From the NCBI GenBank assembly GCA_027371655.1, contig DAHXMR010000010.1, forward strand, positions 1 to 12,422: a DNA stretch of 12,422 nt. The letters run 5' to 3'. The stretch is from Microcaldota archaeon. GTDB lineage: Archaea > Micrarchaeota > Micrarchaeia > Norongarragalinales > CAINOH01. The notes under the pieces were generated by a model. The model made no database searches. It saw only the letters and a list, made by a program, of their open reading frames with translations, and was not told where the DNA came from. The translations under genes and the position numbers were made by a program. This document shows, in pieces, positions 1 to 6,680 of this stretch. Position 1 is the stretch's first letter; every line of letters starts with the position of its first letter.

Positions 1-1609
1 TTATTCCAATCACGTACGCGCCGCGGGCCTTGGTTTCCATCGCGTTCCCCTGCGTTTCAAAGAACGTGTAATCCTTGGGGTTGATTGCCACCACCGGCGT
101 GCCCTCCTCGATGAGCGCAAGCGTGCCGTGCTTCAATTCCCCTGCGGGCATCCCCTCGGCGTGGATGTAGGTGATTTCCTTCATTTTCAGCGCAGCCTCA
201 AGGGCGACCGCGAAGTTTATCCCCCTCCCGATGAAGTACGCGGCGGACTGCTTTGCGATTTTTTTGGCAATGGTTTTTGCCACTTCGCGGTTCTCCTCTA
301 TCTCCCCGCCCACCACGCCCGCTATTTTTTCAAGCTCGGCCTTGCCCTGCTCGAACTTTCCCTGCGAGGCGAACGCGAGCAGGTAGAAAACTATGAGCTG
401 GTTGATGAAGCTCTTGGTCGCCGCAACGCCGATTTCGGGGCCGCAGTTGAGGAATATGGTCTTGTCGCTGAGCCTGTCAAGCGACGAGTTCTGCACGTTC
501 ACTATCGAGAACACGCGCGCGCCCTTTTCCTTGGCCTTGCGCACGCCGTCCAAAACGTCCGCGGTCTCCCCGCTTTGCGAAATTGCGACAATGAGCGTCT
601 TGCGGTTGGCCTCGTTCGCAAAATACGAAAATTCCGAGCCTATCATCACGTCGCAGTATTTTTCCGCCATCTTGTTGAACAAATACCTGCCAACAAGCGC
701 GGCGTGCCTCGACGTCCCGCAGGCGACGAACATCACGCGCTCGGTTCTGACGATTTCGCCGGCAATTTCCTCGAACAGCTTTTTGTCCTGCGCAAGGGCG
801 CCGCGGATCATTTGGGGCTCCTCGAGGATTTCCTTCAGCATGAAGTGCTCGAAGCCGTTCTTCGACGCGGCCTCGGCGTTCCAGTCCAGTTTCCTTTTTT
901 CCGGCTCGATTTTCTCTCCGGTGTCCTGCCGCATGACCGTGGCGCCCTTTTTGGTGAGCACCGCGACCTGCTTTTCGCCAAGCACTATAGCCTGGCTTGC
1001 CTTTCCAAGCAGAGGGAGCGCGTCGCTTGCGGCATAGGTCGCGCCCTTTCCGACCCCAAGTATGAGCGGGCTTTCGTTTCTAGCCGCGACAATCTTGCCG
1101 TTGTCCCTTGACGAAATCGCCAAAATCGCGTAAGAGCCGCGCAGTTCCGAGGTGGACAGCCTCACGGCCTCCTCGAGGGTATTTTGGGGATTTGTGGAAA
1201 GCCTTTCCTCGATGAGGTGCGCGATGACCTCGGAGTCGGTTTCCGAGGAAAACTTGTGCCCGCGCTTTTCCAATCCCGCTTTAAGTTCGAGGTAATTTTC
1301 GATTATGCCGTTGTGCACGACCGCAACGTCGCCCGTGCAATCCGCGTGCGGGTGCGCGTTTTTTTCGGTGACCTTGCCGTGCGTCGCCCACCTGCTGTGG
1401 CCTATTCCCGTGGATCCCTCGGGCTTTTCCTTTTCAAGCGCCTCGCCAAGCGCGCTTATCCTGCCCACGCGCCGAAGCGTCTTTATGGATTTTTTTCCGA
1501 GCACGGCTATGCCCGCCGAGTCGTACCCGCGGTATTCCAGCTTTGCCAATCCATCCAAAAGCGCGTGCCCCGCATTTTCCGGGCCAACAACGCCAACGAT
1601 TCCGCACAT
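1..1609 (-). CDS. glmS: Glutamine--fructose-6-phosphate aminotransferase (isomerizing), 3' end cut off
   Basis: Makes glucosamine-6-phosphate from fructose-6-phosphate and glutamine, the entry step to UDP-GlcNAc and surface glycans; cytosolic. The start is unambiguous: ATG followed directly by Cys, giving MCGIVGVVG, so Cys2 becomes the N-terminal nucleophile of the glutaminase domain. Other glutaminase motifs are EYRGYDSAGIAV, GHSRWATHG and HNGIIENY. The first SIS sugar-isomerase domain shows ACGTSRHAALVG, ISQSGETADVL and GPEIGVAATKSF. The second SIS domain shows GRGINFAVALEAALKMKE and HAEGMPAGELKHG. About 536 codons are inside the window with no stop; the family is about 600 residues, so roughly 60 C-terminal residues, including the usual DLPRNLAKSVTVE-like tail, lie outside. 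It is divergent from the regulator at 1841. Family assignment is very secure. Confidence 0.97.
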   Translation of the reverse strand, partial: MCGIVGVVGPENAGHALLDGLAKLEYRGYDSAGIAVLGKKSIKTLRRVGRISALGEALEKEKPEGSTGIGHSRWATHGKVTEKNAHPHADCTGDVAVVHNGIIENYLELKAGLEKRGHKFSSETDSEVIAHLIEERLSTNPQNTLEEAVRLSTSELRGSYAILAISSRDNGKIVAARNESPLILGVGKGATYAASDALPLLGKASQAIVLGEKQVAVLTKKGATVMRQDTGEKIEPEKRKLDWNAEAASKNGFEHFMLKEILEEPQMIRGALAQDKKLFEEIAGEIVRTERVMFVACGTSRHAALVGRYLFNKMAEKYCDVMIGSEFSYFANEANRKTLIVAISQSGETADVLDGVRKAKEKGARVFSIVNVQNSSLDRLSDKTIFLNCGPEIGVAATKSFINQLIVFYLLAFASQGKFEQGKAELEKIAGVVGGEIEENREVAKTIAKKIAKQSAAYFIGRGINFAVALEAALKMKEITYIHAEGMPAGELKHGTLALIEEGTPVVAINPKDYTFFETQGNAMETKARGAYVIGI

Positions 1610-1684
1610 TTTCAAAAATCACGACATCCCGCGAGGCAAACAAACGCAACGCTGCCTGCGAGATTAAGAGTTTGACTTGATGGG

Positions 1685-1693
1685 TATTAAAAG
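1685..1693 (-). promoter_or_regulatory. Possible TATA box for glmS
   Basis: On the minus strand the sequence reads CTTTTAATA. A start site about 25-27 bp downstream would lie near 1660, giving a glmS leader of about 50 nt. No clear GGTG Shine-Dalgarno precedes the glmS ATG. Another AT-rich stretch near 1663-1672 is an alternative, so the exact box is uncertain. Confidence 0.3.
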
Positions 1694-1722
1694 CCCGTTC
1701 AGGCATCTTGGAGAGTATTATT

Positions 1723-1798
1723 AAGCAAACAATAGGTATATAGCTGTTTTGCTTGCAAAAGGTATGATAGTTGCAATAGCATTATTGTTTTAAGTATA
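1723..1798. repeat. Cluster of imperfect inverted and direct repeats in the glmS/regulator intergenic region
   Basis: AAGCAAACA (1723-1731) pairs with TGTTTTGCTT (1745-1754) apart from one extra T. AAACAATA (1727-1734) is the exact reverse complement of TATTGTTT (1783-1790). GGTATATAG and GGTATGATAG form a near direct repeat about 27 bp apart. The stretch is AT-rich, lies between two divergent genes and overlaps the likely regulator promoter, so an operator is a reasonable inference; nothing in the sequence proves binding. Confidence 0.35.
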
Positions 1799-1835
1799 GT
1801 TGGCGGTTTTGCCTAGGTTGGTTGTTTTTGGTGAT
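1788..1835 (+). promoter_or_regulatory. Promoter and ribosome-binding site of the HTH regulator gene
   Basis: A TATA-like TTTTAAGTATA lies at 1788-1798, placing a start site near 1820. GGTGAT at 1830-1835 is a good match to the archaeal anti-Shine-Dalgarno and sits 5 nt before the TTG at 1841. This spacing decides the start in favour of TTG 1841 over the in-frame GTG at 1859. Confidence 0.5.
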
Positions 1836-1840
1836 ATTGG

Positions 1841-2743
1841 TTGCCGGACACTAGGCTTGTGCGCGATGGCAAGTCGCTTGACGTCAAGATAGTGGGCGGC
1901 AGGGAATTTTCCGCCCTATCGGAGGAGCGCCTGCGCATACTCTCGGTTCTGGCCAAGGAGCCGCATTACCCCGCGGAACTTGCCAAGCAGCTGGGCATTC
2001 CCGCGCAGACCGCGTATTACCATATGCGCAGCCTTCTTGCTGCGGGTTTAGTCGAGCTTGTCGAATACCAGCAGCGGCAGGGCGCGCTTGCGAAGCGGTT
2101 CAAGGCAAGCGCTTCGGCGTTCGCATTCATTGCCGGCGAAAAATGGAAGCCGCATCCGCAGGCGGCGCAGAAGAGGGCGCCCAAGTTTTTTGCGCCCCTT
2201 GTCGAGAACGGCTTTTTCGACGGCTTTTTCGTCATCGGCTCCCCGGACCCGCACGGCGAGTACCGCGCGCGGGGGTCCGAGCTTTGCGCGATGGAGCTTG
2301 CCATGAGCCTGGGAAGCTTCGCGTCCTTCGATTACCCCCTTTACCTGCTTGACACCGAGCTCCGCGAGGAGCACAAAAAGCGCAACATAATCGCGATAGG
2401 CGGCCCCAAGGTCAACACGTTCGTCCACGAATTGAACGCAAGCCTGCCCATTCGCTTCGACGAGGGCTCGTTCGACGTGCGCTCAACGTTGTCCGGAAAA
2501 AAGTATTCGGAGAACGTAGGGCTAGTGGAGCTTGTCCCCAACCCTTTCAACAAGTCCAAGAAAGTACTAGTCGCCTCGGGCCGCGACCACGGCAGCACGC
2601 GCGTGGCAATACTTGCCATCCTCACCAAGCGCGAAAAAATCGAGGAGGGCAACGCGCACAACCCGGCGGTGATTGCCAAGGTGGTGCAGGGGTTCGACGA
2701 GGACGCGGACGGCATAGTCGATACCGTGGAAATATTGGAGTGA
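1841..2743 (+). CDS. ArsR-like winged-HTH transcriptional regulator with S-layer-like C-terminal domain
   Basis: 300 residues from a TTG start backed by GGTGAT. Residues about 24-90 form a winged helix: LRILSVLAKEPHYPAELAKQ, then a recognition helix around TAYYHMRSLLAAGLVE, as in ArsR-type regulators. Residues about 118-300 form a separate domain with GFFVIGSPDPHG (129-139), NIIAIGGPKVN (182-192), a VLVASGRDHGSTRVA segment (242-256) and a C-terminal acidic DEDADGIVDTVEILE. The IGGPxxN / asGxdxGtxxA / DxDxDGIxD pattern resembles the module of archaeal S-layer-type proteins, but there is no signal peptide or membrane segment, so it should be cytosolic. DNA binding is secure by family; ligand and targets are unknown. 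It is divergent from glmS and only 21 bp upstream of the radical SAM gene, so probably co-transcribed with it. Confidence 0.8.
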   Translation: MPDTRLVRDGKSLDVKIVGGREFSALSEERLRILSVLAKEPHYPAELAKQLGIPAQTAYYHMRSLLAAGLVELVEYQQRQGALAKRFKASASAFAFIAGEKWKPHPQAAQKRAPKFFAPLVENGFFDGFFVIGSPDPHGEYRARGSELCAMELAMSLGSFASFDYPLYLLDTELREEHKKRNIIAIGGPKVNTFVHELNASLPIRFDEGSFDVRSTLSGKKYSENVGLVELVPNPFNKSKKVLVASGRDHGSTRVAILAILTKREKIEEGNAHNPAVIAKVVQGFDEDADGIVDTVEILE

Positions 2744-2764
2744 GGGCTTCGTGGTGGGCGGAAT

Positions 2765-3520
2765 ATGGCTGGAATGAAAAACGGGCTGAAAAAATTGCCG
2801 AAGACCGCGGTGTGGGACGCCACCGACAGGTGCCCCCTCAACTGCAAGTTCTGCTTCGCAAACAGGTTCGCCAAAAAAAGCGCAGAGCTTTCCACGGCAA
2901 GGGCGAAAAAACTGATTGCCTCGCTCGCATTGCGCGGAGTCAAAGTGCTTGTGTTTTCCGGGGGAGACCCCCTGTGCCGCGCCGATTTGGCGCAGCTTAT
3001 GAGGTTCGCGAAGGGTTTGGGCATGAAAACAATCGTGCACACCACGGGGATTTCCCCCAAAGCCGCGCTTGAAAAAATCATTCCCTTTTGCGACCGCATC
3101 AATTTGCCCCTCGACGGCGCAAGGGCTGTTCACGCAAAGGTGCGGGGGAACACAGGTCATTTTGACGCGGTTATTGGTACCTTAAGATTTTTGCGGGGGA
3201 GGAATTTGCCCGCGAGCGTGACCACGATGGTGTCCAAGAAGAACGCGGGGGGTGTTTTGGGAATCGCCAGGATTCTCAAGCGTTTTCCGAACGTGGTGTT
3301 GTGGCGGTGCTTGGAGTTCAGGCCGCTTTTCCGCGCGAAGGATTTTGCCCTTGAATTCGCGTTGCAAAAAGGGGAGTTTGCAAAAGTGCGGCGTGATGTC
3401 GAACGTTTTGCGAAAACCGCGGGCTGGAAGGCGCGTTTGGAGTTCGTGCCGGCGCAAAAGGGCGGGTTCGACCGGGGTTTTGTTTCCGTGTCATCGCAGG
3501 GCAAAATTCAGGGAAGTTGA
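2765..3520 (+). CDS. Short radical SAM protein of unknown specificity
   Basis: 251 residues. The ATG at 2765 has GGTGGG at 2753-2758 with 6 nt spacing. CPLNCKFC gives the CxxxCxxC [4Fe-4S] ligands Cys23, Cys27 and Cys30, with an aromatic before the last Cys. FSGGDPLCR (about 65-73) is the SAM-binding GGxP-like motif, and RINLPLDGARAVH is the strand 4-5 segment common in MoaA/NifB/viperin-type proteins. The barrel appears complete (about 13-200). The C-terminal part (about 200-251) has no extra cysteines, so no SPASM or twitch auxiliary cluster. The substrate cannot be assigned. The order FCF, FSGGDP and a late LWRCLEFRPLFRA segment is loosely reminiscent of viperin-like proteins, but the viperin FCFHT is absent (here FCFAN). 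Likely co-transcribed with the upstream regulator. Confidence 0.85.
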   Translation: MAGMKNGLKKLPKTAVWDATDRCPLNCKFCFANRFAKKSAELSTARAKKLIASLALRGVKVLVFSGGDPLCRADLAQLMRFAKGLGMKTIVHTTGISPKAALEKIIPFCDRINLPLDGARAVHAKVRGNTGHFDAVIGTLRFLRGRNLPASVTTMVSKKNAGGVLGIARILKRFPNVVLWRCLEFRPLFRAKDFALEFALQKGEFAKVRRDVERFAKTAGWKARLEFVPAQKGGFDRGFVSVSSQGKIQGS

Positions 3521-3546
3521 GGGGGCTTTTTGGGGCTTTGTTCAAG

Positions 3547-3554
3547 TTTTAAAA
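3547..3554 (+). promoter_or_regulatory. Likely TATA box for the small membrane-protein pair
   Basis: TTTTAAAA ends 35 nt before the ATG at 3590. A start site about 26 bp downstream would leave a leader of about 10 nt, consistent with the lack of a GGTG Shine-Dalgarno before this gene. It suggests the pair is transcribed separately from the radical SAM gene. Confidence 0.4.
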
Positions 3555-3589
3555 GCAGGTGCTGCTAATCTCTTTCGGTTTTTGGGCAC

Positions 3590-3916
3590 ATGGACGGTTC
3601 CTCTTCGTTTTACTGGATTCACCTGATTAACGCGGCACTTGGCGTCGGGGTGATCCTCGCCGCAAACCTTGTTTACTCCTATTTCCGGGGCACGTCGCTT
3701 GAAGGCCCCCTGAAGTGGATTGCGGTGGGCATAATCCTGTTCGTGGCGCATTCGCTGCTCTCGGCTTACGAGATGTGGTCCGGCGCGCCGATGGAGCAAT
3801 TTGCAATGGTGCACGATGCGGTCGAGCTCGTGTTTACGGTATGTTTTTTGGCCGGGGTTTACACGTTCAAGGGCGCTTTTGAAAAGTTCGACTGGGCAAG
3901 CGCGCGTTCGCGCTAA
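3590..3916 (+). CDS. Small three-helix membrane protein, first of a paralogous pair
   Basis: 108 residues with three hydrophobic segments at about 9-31, 41-60 and 74-93, and no signal peptide cleavage site. Family not recognised. It aligns with its downstream neighbour: RGTSLEGPLKWIA (33-45) against KHTSLSKPLVLIA, a His in helix 2 (His54), a Glu in helix 3 (Glu79), and the end motif FKGAFEKFDW (93-102) against FKTQFEKFEW. Shared polar residues inside helices suggest a functional intramembrane site or helix packing. The soluble tail is only about 15 residues, so any signalling or enzymatic role would need a partner. The second gene starts 14 bp downstream, so the two probably form one transcript and perhaps a heteromer. 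Confidence 0.75.
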   Translation: MDGSSSFYWIHLINAALGVGVILAANLVYSYFRGTSLEGPLKWIAVGIILFVAHSLLSAYEMWSGAPMEQFAMVHDAVELVFTVCFLAGVYTFKGAFEKFDWASARSR

Positions 3917-3930
3917 GGTGCAATGGGAAA

Positions 3931-4311
3931 ATGGACTTGGTTGCCGGGATATTCAACATTCTTTCAAGCGCGCCGCTTGGGGTTTCGAACATAGTCCTTA
4001 GCGCGGCGGTAATACTTTTTTCCGTGAAAATTTACGGCGACCTCAAGCACACGAGCCTCTCCAAGCCGCTTGTGCTCATAGCGTTCGCGTTTTTCCTGCT
4101 GTCTGTGCACCAGGCGATTGAGACCATCACGGACATTACCATGGTGGATTCGCTGGGGAACGCCGAGCACTCGGTGGCGTCGATGTTTTTTGAAATGGGG
4201 TTTGCCGTTGCAATCTTCTTCGGCGTAATCGGCTTCAAGACCCAGTTCGAGAAATTCGAGTGGGTGCGCGAAATCACCCAAGGCCAGGCAGAGCTCGTGA
4301 AGAAAACCTGA
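3931..4311 (+). CDS. Small three-helix membrane protein, second of a paralogous pair
   Basis: 126 residues with hydrophobic segments at about 17-35, 47-64 and 84-101. A GGTG at 3917-3920 directly follows the previous stop codon and lies 10 nt before the ATG. It matches the upstream gene over helix 1-2 (TSLSKPLVLIA, His60) and helix 3 to the end (Glu88, FKTQFEKFEW at 102-111), with a loop between helices 2 and 3 about 3 residues longer and a longer charged tail. Tandem duplication of one ancestral gene is the simplest explanation. The function is unknown; the layout, with a conserved short loop TSLxxPL, resembles the membrane sensor parts of larger archaeal signalling proteins, but no kinase or output domain is present here. 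Confidence 0.75.
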   Translation: MDLVAGIFNILSSAPLGVSNIVLSAAVILFSVKIYGDLKHTSLSKPLVLIAFAFFLLSVHQAIETITDITMVDSLGNAEHSVASMFFEMGFAVAIFFGVIGFKTQFEKFEWVREITQGQAELVKKT

Positions 4312-4339
4312 AACTCAACCCGGGCTATTGCGTGTGGCC

Positions 4340-4361
4340 GCGGCTTGCGCCGCATTTATTT
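4340..4361 (+). terminator. Hairpin terminator between convergent genes
   Basis: GCGGC (4340-4344), loop TTGC, GCCGC (4349-4353) followed by the T-rich ATTTATTT. It lies 28 bp after the second membrane gene and ends against the glyA stop codon. The T-run is only on the plus-strand side, so it best serves the membrane-protein transcript. Confidence 0.5.
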
Positions 4362-5705
4362 TTATCTCAATATGCCCAATCCGGGGTATAGCGGGAATTT
4401 TGCGCACAACCCAAGAATCGTGCTGCGGGCCGCGCTTATTTCCGCGGGGTTGCTAATTCCGTCGAGCACGCGGATGATTGTTTTTCCGACAATCTCCATT
4501 TCGGCCTCCTTGAAACCGCGCGTGGTCAGCGCGGGAGTGCCAAGGCGCAGGCCGCGGGGGTTGAACGGCGTGCCCACCTTCTTCCCGTGCGAGTCCAACG
4601 GGAGCTCCCCTTCGGGCGTGGGCACCATGTTCTTGTTGGTGAAAATGCGCGCTTGGTCAAGGGCCACTTCGGCCTCCTTTCCGGAGACCTTCTTGCTCGC
4701 CCACACGTCGGCGATGACAAGGTGGTTGTCGGTGCCGTCCGAAATGAGCTTGAGGCCGCCATCCATAAGCGTTTCGGCAAGCACTTTGGCGTTTTTCACA
4801 ACCTGCACGCAGTAGCCCTTGAAGTCGGGCTGCAAATCCTCCTTGAACGCGACCGCCTTCGCTGCGATGACGTGGTCCAAGGGCCCGCCCTGCGTGCCGG
4901 GAAAAACAGAGAAGTCTATCCTCTGCGCCAAGTTCTTTTTCTGGTCCGGGCAGTATTTTTCCTTGAGCCGGTCCTCCAATTGGCACAGTATCATGGCGCC
5001 GCGCGGCCCCCTCAAAGTCTTGTGGGTGGTGGTCGTCACAACGTCGCAGTACGGCATTGGGTTCTGGTGCACGCCGGTCGCGCAAAGCCCCGCGATGTGC
5101 GCGATGTCCGCCATGTGGTACGCGCCCACTTCCTCGGCGATTGCGCGGAATTTTGCGAAATCAAGGCTGCGGGGATAGGCCGAGAAGCCCGACAGGATGA
5201 GCTTGGGCCTGTGCTTTTGCGCAAGCTCGCGCACAACGTCCATTTCTATGCACCCTGTCTGCGGGTTAACCCCGTAGGGCACGAAGTGGTACATCCTGCC
5301 CGAGAAATTCACCGGGCTGCCGTGCGTGAGATGGCCCCCCGAACTGAGGTCAAGTGCGAGGATGGTGTCGCCGGGGTTCAAAAGCGTGAAGTATGCCTGC
5401 ATGTTGGCCGGCGAGCCCGCGTTGGGCTGCACGTTCGCGTGCGGTGCGTTGAACAATTTCTTGGCGCGCTCAATCGCAAGTTTCTCGCTTATGTCGATGA
5501 ACTCGTTTCCGCCGTAGTACCTTGCGTCGGGATAGCCTTCGGAATACTTGTTGGTGAGCACGCTGCCCATCGCCTGCAACACGGCCTTGCTCACGAAATT
5601 TTCGGACGCAATCATCTCGGCGCCGTCCTGCTGGCGCTTTATCTCGTTCTTCAAAACGCCCGCGATTTCGGGGTCGAATTCCTCGATGTCCTGCATGCGA
5701 TCCAA
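4362..5705 (-). CDS. glyA: Serine hydroxymethyltransferase, bacterial-type
   Basis: PLP enzyme converting serine and tetrahydrofolate to glycine and 5,10-methylene-tetrahydrofolate. The start chosen is the TTG at 5705 (447 residues), because GGGGTGG lies just upstream with GGTGG 5 nt before it; the ATG three codons later (5696, MQDIEEFD) is the alternative. Longer in-frame extensions run into folD and are not credible. Motifs: SEGYPDARYYGGNEFID (cofactor/substrate region), a Gly/His-rich segment around LSSGGHLTHGS, VTTTTHKTLRGPRG with the PLP lysine at about residue 229, and RGLRLGTPALTTRGF with the substrate-carboxylate arginine near 387. The HKTLRGPRG form and general sequence resemble bacterial GlyA more than methanogen-type SHMT, which suggests transfer. 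It is the last gene of thyX-folD-glyA. Confidence 0.95.
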   Translation of the reverse strand: MDRMQDIEEFDPEIAGVLKNEIKRQQDGAEMIASENFVSKAVLQAMGSVLTNKYSEGYPDARYYGGNEFIDISEKLAIERAKKLFNAPHANVQPNAGSPANMQAYFTLLNPGDTILALDLSSGGHLTHGSPVNFSGRMYHFVPYGVNPQTGCIEMDVVRELAQKHRPKLILSGFSAYPRSLDFAKFRAIAEEVGAYHMADIAHIAGLCATGVHQNPMPYCDVVTTTTHKTLRGPRGAMILCQLEDRLKEKYCPDQKKNLAQRIDFSVFPGTQGGPLDHVIAAKAVAFKEDLQPDFKGYCVQVVKNAKVLAETLMDGGLKLISDGTDNHLVIADVWASKKVSGKEAEVALDQARIFTNKNMVPTPEGELPLDSHGKKVGTPFNPRGLRLGTPALTTRGFKEAEMEIVGKTIIRVLDGISNPAEISAARSTILGLCAKFPLYPGLGILR

Positions 5706-5727
5706 CAAAACCACCCCTGGGGAAAAA

Positions 5728-6654
5728 TCACTGCGTGTCAGACTGGGGATACTCGCTTTGCCACTTCTTGTCGCCCGCTTTCTTGGCCTTCCGCTCAAGC
5801 TGCAATTTCGTCGCGGTAATCGTGTTCTTGAGAAGCATTGCAACCGTGAGCTTTCCAACGCCGCCGGGGACAGGGGTGAGGAAGCCGGCTGCTTTTTCCG
5901 CGCCCTCGCGGTCAACGTCGCCGACGACCTTTGAAGTGCCGTCGGGAAGCGTGATGCGGTTGATGCCCACGTCCACCACGAATGCTCCGGGCTTTATCAT
6001 GTCCCCGGAAATCAAGCCGGGTTTTCCGACAGCGACAATCAAAATGTCGGCCTGCCGCGTTTGCGCCGCCAAGTCCTTGGTGGCCGAGTGGCAGATTGTG
6101 ACTGTCGCGTTTTCGTTGAGAAGCGCAAGCGCGAGGGGCTTTCCCACTATGTTGCTGTGCCCCACCACGACGGCATGCGCGCCTTTCATCTGCACGCCCT
6201 CCTTTTTCAAAAGCTCCATTATCCCGGCGGGCGTGCACGCGGTGAACCGCGGCGAAGTCACCGCAAGCAGGCCGATGTTCGAGGGATGGAACGAGTCCAC
6301 GTCCTTCAACTCGTCGATGGCGGAAAGCACCATGTTCTTGTTGTAAAAGCGGGGAATGGGAAGCTGCACGAGGATTCCGTTTATCGAGTCGTCCCTGTTC
6401 AGCTTCTTGATCAATGCGAGCACTTCGTCCTGCGGCGCGTCCGCCTTCAGGTAGAACTGGCGGGAAATCACGCCGGTTTTCAGGCACGCCTCCACCTTGT
6501 TCTTAACGTAAAGCTTGGACGCCGGGTCCTCGCCTATGAGTATGACTGCAAGCGCGGGAGTGACGCCCTGCTCCTTGAGGCTTTTCACGTCATTGGCAAC
6601 GCCGGCGAGGATGTCGCCCGCTAGCCCGATGCAATTCAAAATTTTGGCTGCCAT
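5728..6654 (-). CDS. folD: Bifunctional methylene-THF dehydrogenase / methenyl-THF cyclohydrolase
   Basis: Interconverts 5,10-methylene-, methenyl- and 10-formyl-tetrahydrofolate. The ATG at 6654 (308 residues) begins MAAKILNCIG, 26 bp after the thyX stop; upstream in-frame codons overlap thyX and are rejected. Active-site residues in SKLYVKNKVEA (Tyr49, Lys53), GILVQLPIP (Gln97) and DELKDVD (Asp120) are present, as are TACTPAGIMELL and TPVPGGVGKLTVAMLL. Two deviations are visible. The near-invariant Gly after KDVD is Ser121 (E. coli Gly122), and the nucleotide-binding GRS is GHS (His166). The final 20 or so residues are a basic and polar tail beyond the usual end (family about 285). The fold is intact, so an active enzyme with changed cofactor preference or rates is as likely as a crippled one. 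Confidence 0.95.
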   Translation of the reverse strand: MAAKILNCIGLAGDILAGVANDVKSLKEQGVTPALAVILIGEDPASKLYVKNKVEACLKTGVISRQFYLKADAPQDEVLALIKKLNRDDSINGILVQLPIPRFYNKNMVLSAIDELKDVDSFHPSNIGLLAVTSPRFTACTPAGIMELLKKEGVQMKGAHAVVVGHSNIVGKPLALALLNENATVTICHSATKDLAAQTRQADILIVAVGKPGLISGDMIKPGAFVVDVGINRITLPDGTSKVVGDVDREGAEKAAGFLTPVPGGVGKLTVAMLLKNTITATKLQLERKAKKAGDKKWQSEYPQSDTQ

Positions 6655-6680
6655 TTTTTTTTCACGTGTTTCTTTGGAGC

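Noticed and set aside
128..1111. A 327-codon open frame on the plus strand
   Set aside because: It is antisense to glmS and has no recognisable motif or ribosome-binding site; the glmS frame is certain.
2341..3102. A 253-codon open frame on the minus strand
   Set aside because: It overlaps the ends of two real plus-strand genes (regulator and radical SAM) and encodes low-complexity Ser/Pro-rich sequence.
4587..5819. A 410-codon open frame on the plus strand
   Set aside because: It lies wholly antisense to glyA, whose motifs are unmistakable; the translated product is Arg/His/Val-rich with no domain. It is a by-product of GC-rich codon use.
5706..5915. N-terminal 70-residue extension of glyA
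   Set aside because: The extension overlaps the folD 3' end in another frame, is Arg/Ser-rich and unlike SHMT; GGGGTGG before TTG 5705 marks the real start.
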